From: Durusdinium trenchii
Lineage: Eukaryota; Sar; Dinophyceae; Suessiales; Symbiodiniaceae
Assembly (NCBI GenBank): GCA_963970005.1
Contig: CAXAMN010001336.1
Coordinates: 1,559,722-1,623,721, forward strand
DNA: 64,000 nt
Reading direction: 5' to 3'
Numbering within the stretch: position 1 is the first letter of the stretch; every line of letters starts with the position of its first letter. The position numbers and the translations under genes were made by a program. The notes below the pieces were generated by a model, which was not told the origin of the DNA, ran no database searches, and worked only from the letters and a program-made list of their open reading frames with translations. This document shows positions 1-11,754 of the stretch, piece after piece.

Positions 1-96
1 CAGATACAAGAAGTAACAAGAAAAACATCATCAAACGGTTCTCCAGGTATCATAAACGATCAGCAGGGAAAAACCACCTCTCTCGACGTTTCTCGC

Positions 97-156
97 CTTT
101 TTGAGTTGCGAGGACTTGGTGAACTTCTCGACGTTCTGGATGATCTCGGAGATGAC
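97..156 (-). CDS. CDPK-type junction (J) helix exon, partial gene
   Basis: A 60-nt stretch bounded by an AG acceptor (CCAG before position 156) and a GC-type donor (AAG then GCGAG below 97) is open in phase 0. It encodes a 20-residue helix containing QNVEKFTKSSQLKK. This resembles the junction/autoinhibitory helix that links the kinase and calmodulin-like domains of calcium-dependent protein kinases; in those proteins EF-hands follow it, which here would lie left of the window. The oddity is position: it follows the EF-hand exons of the kinase at 453-7985 instead of preceding them, and there is no room for a kinase domain between. It may be a fragment of a neighbouring CDPK copy or part of a rearranged protein. 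The helix assignment is fairly sure, the gene membership is not. Confidence 0.55.
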
Positions 157-452
157 CTGGCGCGACGGATCACCGCAGACTTCACCGGCGAACGGCCAGC
201 AAATCCCAACCAACCAAAGGCGCCTTTAGGCGCGGCGCAGCCGGTGAAGGTGAGGAAAACCCGATCCCAAAGATGTCCAGCACGGGTATTACACACCAAA
301 CATGTGCACCTTCTCACGACGTGGTGTGCCTTTTCTACGTCCACAGTTTCACCATGTTTCACCACACCGAAGCCAACACCAAGTGGAGGTGTGGAGGTGT
401 CAGCCGACTTCAAGCATTTGAGCTGTGGATAAAAAGAACTAAATGCTTGAGC

Positions 453-3400
453 TCAGATGGGGTCGTCTCGCCCTTCCTGTAGTCGACTATCCCATCTCAT
501 CCTTCGCCTTGCCGGACCTCCTTTGCCTGCCTGGCCGGACATGCTCTTCAGAGCGATGAAGGCCTGGAAACCTTCCTGGAACTCCGCTTGCGAGATATGC
601 CCGTCCTGACAGCTGAAAAGCCCTGCAAGTTGTGTAGCCAAAGGGTCACAGGAATCCGGCCTCACTTTAAGGCCAACTATATAGTGTGCATGATCCCCGT
701 GCAAACAGATCCATGGACCTGTGAGTCCGACGATTCTCACCACCCAAAAGCTTTTCAGGGTCGCCCATCTGCAGGAGGGTAAGATCATTCAAAGTAACTC
801 CCTCCCGAAGCGTCCGGACCCGACCTTGACAGGAAGCGTGAGTCTGCACCCTCCAGGGTGCAGTCTGGACCCGGAAAAAAGCCATTTCCGCCCACAGTGT
901 CAGGGCTATGGAAAGGTTGCGAAATGGTCATTTCAAGTTGTTGATAGTGTTGTTGATCTCAATTTCCACACTCGAGGGCAAACTGGGAGCATGGGCGCCA
1001 TTCACTCCGTCTGCGCAGTCCTTGTCGAGATCTAAGCGAGCGAAGAGTTTTTCCAAGTGCTCTTCTCTCAGCCCATGGTCCAGCAAATACTGTCGAAGCT
1101 CCTGACTTCGTGCTTGGTGCTTGGTGCATGGACCAGAGGCAAATCAGCCTGGCTGCTTGGAATTCCAAAGATTTGAAGACAATGGAGATTCCAATATGCC
1201 AAAGAGTTGTGATTTGAGAAGCGACATGTTTGCATCTTTTTGCCTTAGAGCTGGCTGTTCTTGGAATCAACGAGTAACGAGTGGTTGCCTGCAGGTGCGA
1301 TGCAAGCCGTTTCGATCCGTTTCGCGGCTGCCAAATGATTCTCACGGTTCTCCTCCATATCTACAGTGCCAGAACCATCCTTGTCGATCCGGGCGAAGGC
1401 ACTGCGTGGCTCCTCACCAAAGACCGGGTCTGATTGAAGGAGATCAGCGGCAGAGTTAGGGCGTGAGGTGCTGAAAACGAGCCCTTCACACATGGAAGCG
1501 GCTTCGATTTTTCCATTGGCCATAGTACGAATGCTCCTATAGTAGCGATGCCAGGAGCCCCTAGTAGCTTCTTGTTACTAGTCGTAAGAATATATAGTGT
1601 AGTCGCGGATTGGAAGGTTAAACATTGAGGTAACATCATCTGAACCGCACGGCGTAGCCGTCCGAACTCCTGTGTTTTGATGAAGGCTTCGGCTGCCAAT
1701 TGTCGAGCGCTGAGCCTTGAACCATCTTGAAGCTCAAAGAAGCAGTGTCCCCATTTGGTATGCTTCAGATGTGCTGACTCAATTTCTTCAGTTTCAAGCT
1801 TATCACTCATACTCATATGACTCATATGTCCAATGATAAAGATCAACCAAAAAGGACGGAGAAACAATTATTAGCCCGGAGAAACAAATTTGGTCCACAA
1901 AGTGAAAAGGCCATAAATGCATGGTACATCATGGTACAGTAGATTGAGGTTACGGTTGATTTGTGTGTTGTTCCTCCATGTTCCTCCATCCTATTTCCCA
2001 TTTCATGATTTGGCTTTGTGTTTTGCTGGAAGGAAATAGAACTTGACTGCAGAAGTAACTCCATTGTGTGAGCTTTCTGCTCAAAAGATAAGATCAATTT
2101 CTTAGTCTTGAAGACGGCAGCTCTCACCTTTCAAGACGCCCTCACATTCCCTCGTCATTCACTCGAAACTGCGAGATAGGTGTCAGGGTAACCATTCGGT
2201 AGTGAACAAGATAGAGCAAGGCCCAAGAAAAGAGGGCAACAAGCTTGATAGGGGCCAGCCTCCAACCCCAAGATGAATAAGCTTGGGGGGCGCTTGGTAG
2301 ACGAATAAGCTTGATAGCTCTACTAAGATCAATCCTGTCAACCTGCGCCCCTCTGCTGACCTCTGTGGCGCACTCCTCCAGTTGCTCTGGAGGGGAGCAA
2401 ATCCCAGGGTGAGGAGAGCCGATGGGTCACTCCAGTTGGCCCTGAGCGGGAACCGGCCTCGATCTGTATGGCACCCGCAAGCATTGCTCCACAAACTGCA
2501 GGGCTATCGGATCCAACGTCTCTGCACGGCTGGAGAGGCGCGGCAGCGAGGTCTGGTCTTCCACATAGGCCACCATCCTCGGATGGCAGCGATGAAGAGC
2601 TATAGGAGATGCGCGTGTTGACAGGGCGGTGCACGAAATAGTAGAGTAGAGTCTGCGCCCAACAAGTCACGTGGTCCCCTTCCTTTCGCACAGCCCACAA
2701 AAAGCCAAGTCAGGGCATTTGCTCTCAATGAATCAAGTTCCATAGATCAAGACGACCAGCCTGATCAAGCCAACCCGACTGTAGAGATACTAGATATCCG
2801 CCCCTTGATATCTCGATGATGGACTTGCCAAGGAGCTCTTCCAAAGAGTAAGGTGCTTCACCTTTGAGCAAGCTGAAAATGATGACACCTCGACAAGAGT
2901 TTTGCGAGCGGTGGCAAAACAAACTCTGTTGAAACGGCTCCAGCCCAGATGGGTTGCTTTGCGAAGAGCCTTTTGACCTTTGAGACTGTCAAGCAACTCG
3001 AACCCCAGGTGAAGACCAAGCGATATGGACCTCCCTCCCTGCACGTTTCACGACAGCGAGAGAGACCAGCAAAACCCTGATCTGTCTACCAATACCCGAA
3101 AGAGTACAGAACCAAACTTGGGAACATGGAAACTACCCCAAAGCCATAATTGTATATATAAAAAAAAAATATATATATATATATGTCAAAACACGAAATC
3201 ACGCCTTCTTCTTTCCACTGCGAGTCCCCGCACTGTCTCACCCCTCTTCAGCGATCCCTGTGTGACCCTGCGAGTGATCTCCACCTGTCTCACCACGGCA
3301 CCCAACGACCACACGTCGCAGCGGAAGTCGTAGCAGCGCCGCGTCTTGCACCGTGCCACGCCGCGCGGCGAGGCGGCCCTGATCTGGGCATCCAAGACGG

Positions 3401-6400
3401 CCATGACTTCGGGAGCCATATATTCAGCCGTGCCGACCTTCGATTTTGGAAGGCCAAGTCGACCGGATGAAGCGAAGATCATGGAGCCAAAGAAACTGGA
3501 AGATCCTGTAGAAGTTGTCTGGGGTCCGGGGTGTGTTTGATCATGGAGTTGAGAAATGATGACCAAAACTCTCAGATGTTGTGTTTCTGAGAAGCGTGGA
3601 AGGTCGTTGCCCACCAATACCGTGGTTTCTTGGATCAAGCTATGAGTTTCAAGGGATTCTCTGTTCCGTTCGATCTTCAACTCCGAAAAATCGAGCTGAA
3701 ATCGCCGATTGATTTACTGAATGCTCAACACCGAGCAGCAAAGTACTGAGGATTGGTTTTTGAGTTGAAAGGAGACATTGGCAGATAGGGAGATGGGTGT
3801 TGGCAGTTAACCTTCCTTCCCCCCAAAGCCTGTGAATTCGTGGAATCTGCCAGCGACCTGTTTTTGGCACCCCCATGATCCTCAAGCAATTCCAAGGTCA
3901 AGGTCCAAGAATCGTTTCTGTTTTCAGCATTGTTCAAAAGTAAAAGGCTTTTAGGAAGTTTTAGGATGTTTCGGGTTGATAGGCTGGTGATGGTTGGTTT
4001 ACCCCTCAACATAGTCACAATCCACTGTCACTTCATCAAGGCGGTTTCAGTTTATGCCCATTGGAGTAGGCATACTCCAGACCTCATGTGTTACGTGTCT
4101 CGTGTCAGACTTGGCACGATGGAGTCCATGGGCGGGATCTCGTTCATGGAGCCATCGGAGAAGCGGGACTTGACGTGACTGATCTGATGACACACATTGC
4201 TCTGCGCTGCCTGGGCCAAGGGAGAGAGAAACATCGTGTGGACACGGCGGGCGCCGTGTTGACCGTGTTTCCCGTTTTGGGCGCCGTGTTGACCGGTGTG
4301 TTGGGCAGAAAACACCGTTCGGTGCTCGCCGTGGTGAGCTCAATCAGGTACCAAAACGAGATGTTTCCACCAGAACTGCAACACCGCCAAACGCAACATC
4401 GATCGGTGCAATGCGCTGCAGAAGCCCCAGAAACTGCGTACCCACTGGTCACCGCCGGTCTTAAGTCCCCGGTCTTTCAGGCATGAGCTTCGTCTGGACT
4501 TGAAGGTGGAACAGGAAATAAGACATGTAAGTGGACAATAGTGAATATATAATAAGTTGATATTTCTCGCCTGCCTGTTGTCACGTCTTGAATAGCGAAA
4601 GTATGCAAAAGTTATAAATTGAAAGGGTGCAAAAGCACATGTCAACGATCGATCGATGACTTGAAAGCTTACGGGGGTCAAAAAATAAGGGTGTTCTCTG
4701 CAATGTACAGATTATGCAGTACTGTAGGTTGTCACAAAATGCATGCTGAGAAACTATAGTAAAGAAACTATGAAACGAGTAGAAAGAAGAAACGACCACC
4801 CTGAACTTGATGTTGTGTTTCCCTCAAACTACCCACATGTGCTCATGCTCTTAAACTACAGTGACTATACAGTGACTAAATACATTAACTAATTCAGTGG
4901 TGACTCTTCTTCGCCCTCTCATTGGTCTCCTGTTGACCTCTTTTCGGTCGCTGAAACCTGTCCACTCCACCTGTCGCCAGCAGCGCCTGCACCGAGGCGG
5001 ACAGGCCGAAGTCCGCCAAGCGCATGGGCGGCGTGCGGTCCGTGGGCTGGAGCTTCCTCAGGAGAGAGCGGAGCGGTGGCGTCACGTCTTTGGAAGAGGG
5101 GGGAGAGGTGGAAGAGCGAAGAGACTGGAATGGGAGGCCCATGGAGGCCCCAAAAGAAAGGCCAGGCAAAGGTCCTGTATACCAGTAGAGAGAAAAGGAG
5201 GATGCACGGAGGATGCACGTGCTCAGGATGCACGGATTCTAGGGCTGCGAATCCGGCTCGTGCCGTCGATCGTCATCGCAACAACAGCGCCAACGCCGTC
5301 GATCGTCTCAGCCCCCTACGATTTCTCCGCAGGTCTTACACCCGGCCTGGTGTCATTTTCTATATAGGCATGGAAAGTGGGACTGGTTAGGGTACAATCC
5401 AACGTGGATCAAGCAGGATTCAACCAACACCCGCCGGTGGTTTCGCCACCGCGGTGGCATGCCTAGCCACCGCACCAGAAGCACATTCTCCGGCTTTAAA
5501 TCACGGTGGCAAACGCCGCGGGAGTGGCCTTGGACGTACTGACGAGCCCAGCATTTCTGACGATGCAATACACTGAACATGCACCAGCCACGCAATATGC
5601 ATAGCAATTACATATTACATTAAAATTACATAAACAATTCAGGCCATGAAGCTTGTCTTCAATGCGTTGATTTTTGTCTTTTTCCCGGGAACACACTCAC
5701 TTCCAGGTGAATGAGGAGTGTGGGCTTGCTGGTTTTGGGGGTCGTTGGTGATTCTGTGTATGACAGTGTTCACATCCCTAAATGCCGCCCTAAAGGTTCA
5801 ATGTTCTTTGAAGCAGTGCAGGCCAATTGTAGGCCCATGTAGACAAGCAATTCGTATCAGTGTCCAAGATTGCCACAGCGCATGGAAATGGGTTGGGACT
5901 GAGTCTTACCTCAAACATCCTCAAACCACTACAGTCAAAGAAAGTTGTGCTGAGAACAAAGCCATTACCCCATGAAAAACCAAGAGAAGCCACTGCAATA
6001 AAAGGATTGTGGAAAAGAGTTCGAGAGGTACAGTCAGTACAGGCCTGTACTGTCCCAAGCAAACACGTGAGTCAAACTGACAGCCCTGTCATGTCCTGTC
6101 ATCTTTTTCTTAATATCCGATCAGATCTGGTCCGAACTACGCACCTCGTTTGTTCAAAGTCTGTTCCACTCGTTTTTATGCTGAGAAACAGTAGATCAAA
6201 GCCCTTAGGATTTGATCGGCCGCGTGATGTGCGAAGACCAGTTCCCCCTTCGTCTCGGCCATGCATTGCTGCAAATCTCCACCACTACAAAGCTCGGTGA
6301 CGATATAGATGTCCTACCCAGGTTCAGAACAATCGATTCATTCCGTCCATCAACGAGAGGATCCCATTCCGTCAATCTCAGCGCTCAGACAGCTTGAGGG

Positions 6401-7985
6401 GGTGTCGTGTCTTAAGCTGTCGTCTATTGATCCATGTCTCATCGACCTATTGGTATTGGGGTCACCGTCGATCCTTTCTCACGGTCGACCGGATGTCCGT
6501 CACCGGATCGCCACGAGACCGGTCGCGCCACCGGATCCGATGTCGATCGAGACGCGGTGGGAGACGACCGCGCGGTGGACCCGGGTGCCGTGGACGGTCA
6601 CGGTCCTTGAAATCCTCATAGGCTTCGAAGAAATGCAAGATCCGAGGATGCTGCAATCGACTGAGGACGCTAATTTCCATTCGAAGTTGCTCCAAGTGTT
6701 CACATTTCTCCTTGGAGACTTGCCTTGGTTGTACGTAGCATTCGGAGGCATTCGGGTGTTTGTTTAATCCGAAACAACCATCAACAACCCACGCCCTGCC
6801 AGCCTGACTAGATTCCATTCACAAACCAGTACTAGGGGCTCCTGGCTAGGAGCAAGGACGCTACTAGGGGCTCCTGGCCGTACTAGGAACAAGAAGCTAC
6901 TCCGAGCCAACGGTCGTTCCTAAGTTCGCGATGCGCAGGGGTGCACCATCGGCTGATCTTGGCAGCAGCTAAAGGGTCACTCCCCAGTGGGCAAATGGAA
7001 GAGTTGTAGTCATTTGTAGTATTGAGCCCTTCTTGGACTGGCTGAAGGAACCTGGAAAAAGGTGTTGAAACATCTTCACCAAAAGGGCCGAGGATTGACC
7101 TTAAGCAATCACCTATCAAGCAAAACCAGCCCTTCCAACACTGCCTCCCGCGCGTTGGTTTGGAGCGGGTTTTCCCCTTGTCCGGGCCACTTGATGGCCA
7201 CCAGCTTCTTGCTGTGGAAGCCTCGGGCCGTGCCGTTGAAATTCCCGAGAACGAGTCCGCTGGGTGCAGGTGAGTTGGACCTCATTTGACGAGTCGATCA
7301 TAGAAAAACACCATACGAAAATGCTCAGCTTTCAGGTCTTACTGGGTCAGACTGGACCTGTAGGGATGAGTGCGGTGGATGGTTTCCTCTGGCATTCCAG
7401 CTGTAGGATGGTGTGTGTATAGGAGGTTTATTTGCCCAGCTTCATCGAGTCTTGTTGAAGGTTGCTGAAGCGCTTCTGTATGCCTGTTTGATTTACAACA
7501 ATATCACACAACGATGACATGAAACCTGAAGGCGACACATCATAGTCTCCTGACATGCATCAACAGAAGAGCTGACGACGACGACGACGACGACAACAAA
7601 AACCCAACACATTTCTGGAAGATCGTGGAAGCCACCATGAAAGCCCGACATCTGTCCTCGACAAGGACCCTTTTTGTTATTCTCCGCAGCAAAAAGAGGT
7701 TCCTTTCTCCCATGTTCTTCCAAAGTCCATCTTTTCTTCAGCAGTTGTTCAGCAAAAAAACAGAAAACAGAAAGAACACAACCAAAGTCAAAGTCCAAGT
7801 CCAACGTCTTTCTACAGTCCCTAACCGCCCTAACAGGCCCAGGTGGTTCTTTCTACAACCCAACCGCTCCCCTTCCGAAGCGGCACGGTGCTTCACGGCG
7901 AAGACCTCTCCGAAGGATCCGCTGCCCAGGACCTTCCGCTGCTCCCAGGAGTAGACGCTCCGCACGTCCGCGTCCTTCCGGCAGG
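453..7985 (-). CDS. Calcium-dependent protein kinase (CDPK), at least 13 exons
   Basis: Ser/Thr kinase with a calmodulin-like tail, expected to phosphorylate targets when Ca2+ binds. Exons in transcript order: about 7985-7865 (Gly loop GSGSFGEV), 7211-7191 (VAIK lysine, 21 nt), 6723-6606 (helix C, LEQLRMEIS), 6313-6190 (hinge DIYIVTELCSGGDL), 5528-5476 (catalytic loop HRDLKPEN), 5052 to 4971 or 4987 (DFGLS), 3437-3302 (GTAEYMAPEV, CDVWSLG), 2888 to about 2845 (IIFSLLKGEAPY), about 2560-2440 (subdomain XI, FVEQCLRVPYRSRP), about 1720-1630 (junction-like helix, FGRLRRAVQMML), 1429-1353 (EF loop DKDGSGTVDMEE), 1101-1021 and 605-453 (second EF loop DLDKDGHISQAE, split by an intron; stop at 453). 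Most joins keep phase; the DFG-to-GTAEYM join is unresolved. Only two EF-hands are seen, versus four in plant CDPKs. The N-terminus is not located. Confidence 0.87.
1530..1588 (+). repeat. Dispersed GATGCCAGGAGCCCC-type repeat, copy A
   Basis: Reads GTAGCGATGCCAGGAGCCCC then TAGTAGCTTCTTGTTACTAG. The same motif recurs at 6827-6901 (inverted), 9061-9190, 15652-15695 and 28496-28540 (inverted). Confidence 0.7.
6827..6901 (-). repeat. Dispersed GATGCCAGGAGCCCC-type repeat, copy B
   Basis: Contains two inverted units of GGGGCTCCTGGC with CTACTAG and AACAAGAAGCTACT. It lies in an intron of the kinase gene. Confidence 0.7.
7571..7595. repeat. GAC trinucleotide microsatellite
   Basis: About eight GAC units in the intron after the kinase Gly-loop exon. 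Confidence 0.85.
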
Positions 7986-8441
7986 CCTCGGGTGTCGGAG
8001 GGTGTACGTTAGGAAGGGGCGCCGGAGGTGGGAGGAAAACAAAGGGGTTTTTGAAGTGTCTTTGTTGGAGGTGGAAGAAGAGAATTGAAGTGTTGAATGG
8101 CTGTTGGATGTTGTTGGATTGTTGGATGCTGTGTTGGTTTTACGATGCTCTACTCAAACGTACTGAAAGGCTACAAGACCTGAGTCTAGCTCTTAAAGAC
8201 CCTCAAGCACCTTGGTTGTCTAAAGAGCTCTGGTGGGCTCCCCATGTAAAGAACATGGGAAGCAGTGGAGATCATGGTGCCCAAGCCACGAACATGGACG
8301 TGGGAAAACCTCCTGTTCGTAGAACAAAATGGTCCTCCCGGCCTATTTTCCACTCCCCAACACCTGGTATATCCTGGTATTTTCATGATCTTCTATGGCC
8401 TTGTAACAACCTGTAACCCTACAGCCCCTCCACAATTTGGA

Positions 8442-8640
8442 TCAACGTGAGAAAACTGGCGATTCGCGATGCGAAGCGCCTCCCCTCCCTCTCTCGGCCT
8501 GGAAGGCTTTGCGGTTCACCCCCTTCGCCTTGGGCGCTGGGGCCGCGTTGGGCGCTGCCCCGGGCGCGGCGTCGCTGGGCTTCGCGTCGCTGGTGGCGGC
8601 GTTCTCCAAGGGTTGGAGCTTCACCCGGCGAGGCAGCGGC
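8442..8640 (-). CDS. Possible N-terminal low-complexity exon
   Basis: GC-rich stretch with an open minus frame rich in Ala, Pro and Lys (ATSDAKPSDAAPGAAPNAAP). It lies just upstream of the kinase Gly-loop exon on the same strand, so it could be part of the variable N-terminus of that kinase. A second minus frame is also open, so the frame choice rests on composition only. No domain is recognised and the exon ends are not defined. Confidence 0.3.
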
Positions 8641-9060
8641 TCCCGAAGGGCCTCGCACTATTTTCAAGCAGTTCCGGTGAGTAAGATCTGCTCATCGACA
8701 AGGGATCGACGTCCCATACTTCCGAAGTGAGCACTCCGCGCTTTGACTGGCCATGTGCCCAAAAAGCATGAACATCGATATGATTCAATATGATTCATAT
8801 AACCGCCTGGACACTGAAGGCAGGAAAGTAGCTTGAAGGATGATGCCACCTGAATGTGTTTGACTCACTGAACTCACTTACCCACTCACTGCACTCACCC
8901 CACTCAACCAGCGAGCTCGGACAGCGAGCTCGGAGCCTTTGCCCTCGCAGCCTTCGCATCATCTGACGGCTCTTGTGGCCTCCAAAAGCACGTGCCGCGC
9001 GGAATAAGCCCGCCACGTGTTCGAAAGCACATGGAAGTTCCGGGTGAAGAAACCTGTAAT

Positions 9061-9190
9061 ACTTCAACTACTAGCTTCTTGTTACTACTAGTAAGGCACT
9101 TGTTACTACTAGCGTGGCACTTGTTCCTAATAGCTTCTTGTTACTACTAGTAAGGCACTTGTTACTACTAGCGATGCACCTGTTACTATA
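9061..9190 (+). repeat. Dispersed repeat, copy C (tandem TAGCTTCTTGTTACTACTAG)
   Basis: The TAGCTTCTTGTTACTACTAG half of the repeat is tandemly repeated, with units of about 35 bp carrying GGCACTTGTTACTACTAGCG. Confidence 0.75.
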
Positions 9191-9199
9191 GCTTCGAGA

Positions 9200-10255
9200 A
9201 TATCACTGACTGATTGTGCCGCCGTGCTCAGAGCATGAGCATCCGCAGCGGCGACGCGGGCAGGTTCGAGATAAATAAGGGGGGCCCTCTATAGTATTTT
9301 GAGGTTAAAGGAACCTGGACTGAGGATGACTTACTAGTTTTTTGAGGGGCGTTTGAGTACCGAACTTATGGAAAAAATAAAGTGTCTTTCGTTGCAGGTC
9401 CTTGATGCATGGTTTCATGGTTTTGGCGAATCAACCTCAATGATCACCGTCCACGATCCCTCAACGATTGCATCCATATTCCGTCGGCTGGACGGGTGAT
9501 GTCTGCTGAAACCAAGCCACCCTTGAATCAGCGTCGGATACCTGGCGAGGGCGTAACTCAGCATGTTTGCCCGGGCGAAAATGCGAAGTTGAAAGAGCTA
9601 CATCTACTTAAGGTGATCATCTAAGATGGCCTAGGGTCCCTGTTGCGTCAAGGACATGCTAGCAAGCCTGTTGGCTTATGTTTTTCAACTACAGCGCCTG
9701 CATAGTCCCTGTGACCGGAGTTGTGACCGGCTTGCAAGATCCTTATACTTGGAAAGGGACGCCCAAAGGATCCTAAACTCTATACACCTCGAAATACAAT
9801 CACAATGAAATATGTTGCTGGGACCCTCTTGGTTCTTGGACCCACCAGCTATCGTTTTTGGGGAGCCACTCTTGGAGCACATGGCTGGGTCGACTCATGG
9901 TGCACATCATTCATCCTCCGCTTTCTCAACTCATCTGGGTGTGTGAACCTTCCCCGCTCCCCCATAGCACATGGCCGGCGCCCACATCTCCCGTGCTCGG
10001 ACCCACCATGACGACAGGGCACCCTCTGACGTCAAATAGTTTCTGGACGGGGTCAGGATCATTTTCGGGCGGTTGGGACCAGCTCCTTTCTTTATGACAA
10101 ACTCGAACGGGTCTCTTCATTGATCGGTTCACCTAGCCCAATTGCAATCTGTTGTCCCTGTGAAGCTGTACTCCCTTCCAACTCCAAAACCTGACTCACA
10201 ACTGCCCCTTTTTACCCTCCGATCTGTTCCCAGCCATTCCGCCATCCCAGCCCTT
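9200..10255. other. No gene recognised
   Basis: Spacer or intron sequence. Open frames are short, without domain-like text or convincing splice sites. Confidence 0.5.
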
Positions 10256-10261
10256 ACGCCA

Positions 10262-10450
10262 TCACTTGAAGCTCCAGGTACTTCGGGTCCCCCGACTTGG
10301 ATGGTGCCAGCTCCGGCAGCCGCGGCGTCGCCAAGCCCGTCACGCCGATCGTGCCGGTCGTGGACGGGCGGGCGCCGCGGGCGCGCATCGCCGTGGCATC
10401 GTCGTCGCGTGCGACGCGACTGCGGCAGTGAGCGACCAGCGTGCGAAGCG
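10262..10450 (-). CDS. Possible exon, unknown protein
   Basis: A locally GC-rich segment is open on the minus strand with text such as RTLVAHCRSRVARDDD, then STTGTIGVTGLATPRLPEL and GDPKYLELQ. It has the high third-position GC seen in the clear exons nearby. No family is recognised. It could be an upstream exon of the kinase or the 3' part of another gene. A plus frame is open as well, so coding status is uncertain. Confidence 0.3.
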
Positions 10451-11010
10451 CGGAGGGCGAGGTTTCTCGGTGTTGGACGTGCGAAGATCAGATCTTACAA
10501 GAGAAAGATATCCAGACCTCCAGACCTCCAGGCCTGAAAGTAAGGGACGATATTAGAGTCCGTACCTCCAAAGAGAAAGGGTTCTTCTGAAATGCTGGTC
10601 AATTATGGACCTATTGTTGATCATGCAGTCAGATTAGTCAGTTCAAGGTTAAAGGGGCACCTTACCTATTGTCTGGACATTGTGCAAGGCCTACCTTGAT
10701 CTGATGGATCCATGCAAGGCCCATCCATGAAGTTTTCCCCATAGACTAGATGGAGCAAAATGGGCTGCGGAGTCTCTTGTCTTTGGGAAGTAACCATGTT
10801 CGACGAAAAATCAAACGCTTTGCTACAGCTGCTACAACATGTGGGTGTGTCTTTTAGTGCGACGCCGTCTTTCGGAGGTCTCCCTATTTCAAACACACAT
10901 AGTTAGCTATCCTATACATTCCACTGATCCAACCGCGTGGTTGTCATTCACCGTCCCAAGCCTCCAAAACACACAGTCGGAGCTCTTCCAGGTATGGAGC
11001 ACGGCCTCAC

Positions 11011-11100
11011 CTTTTTCAACGGCGCACGGCCTCTCATCTCGGCGCCCGGCTGCGGGCTCTGAAGTTCAACGACCGCCACCGGTGCAGGCCCAGTGATTGG
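11011..11100 (-). CDS. Possible short exon with GT donor
   Basis: Minus frame reads GPAPVAVVELQSPQPGAEM and ends in LKK directly at an AAG/GTGAGG donor-like site (exon end at 11011). The composition matches the surrounding coding exons. Nothing in it identifies a family. Confidence 0.28.
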
Positions 11101-11512
11101 GAGTGCTGAAGTCGTAGAGATGAACCCACCTGAGTTGCGGCCAGTTGAATGAACCATTCCAGAATACAGAAGAATTCCAGGAGTTGTTCGCCGCAAGATT
11201 GAAAAGTGACATGAAATATGTCCAGGACTGATTATACAGTTATACAGCGAATAAAGCACATGAAGCGAAACAACGCAGCACAATGAATCTCTGAAAGGTG
11301 TCTTTTCTACACTCTGATCTTTCAGTGTATCATAAGGACTCCCTTGGAAAGCCAAACGTGGTAGATTCGTAGATGTCTTCAGCGCTGGTTAACAAGAATT
11401 ATACAAGGCCGGTGGCATTTTGGGAGATTTCACCAAAATTGTCGATTTCATCATGAGTTCACAAAGATCCGCTGCGAACTGGTTCACCAGATTCTGATCC
11501 TGGCACAAACCC

Positions 11513-11751
11513 ATACTGTTGATGGACAAAATCCTGCACCACCTCACCACTTTCCCCTGGAAGGGTCGCATAGCAACCCCCGCGCCCCCTCATTCAATGT
11601 TGGGGCACCCTCTGAGGAGGTGGTGCAGGATTTTGGACCTTCAACTTGTTTTTGTTTTCTCACTGTGGTGGCCCCAATGTTAACGAGGGAGAACGAGGGC
11701 AGCAAGGAAAGTGTGCGCAAAGTGGTGCAGGATTTTGTCCATCAACAGTAT
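11513..11751. mobile_element. MITE-like element with 27-bp perfect terminal inverted repeats
   Basis: The 27 bases at 11516-11542 (starting CTGTTGATGGAC) are the exact reverse complement of 11722-11748. The pairing extends three bases further outward on each side (ATA and TAT), so a TA target duplication as made by Tc1/mariner-type transposases is possible. The 180-bp core has no ORF, but holds one more partial copy of the arm (GTGGTGCAGGATTTT, about 11616-11631). It is best described as a non-autonomous inverted-repeat element; the superfamily is an inference. Confidence 0.7.
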
Positions 11752-11754
11752 CAA

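Noticed and set aside
7130..7260. A second kinase gene, from the VAIK-containing frame with flanking open codons
   Set aside because: The open flanks are intron sequence; trimming to 7191-7211 with GT-AG joins fits the same kinase in phase.
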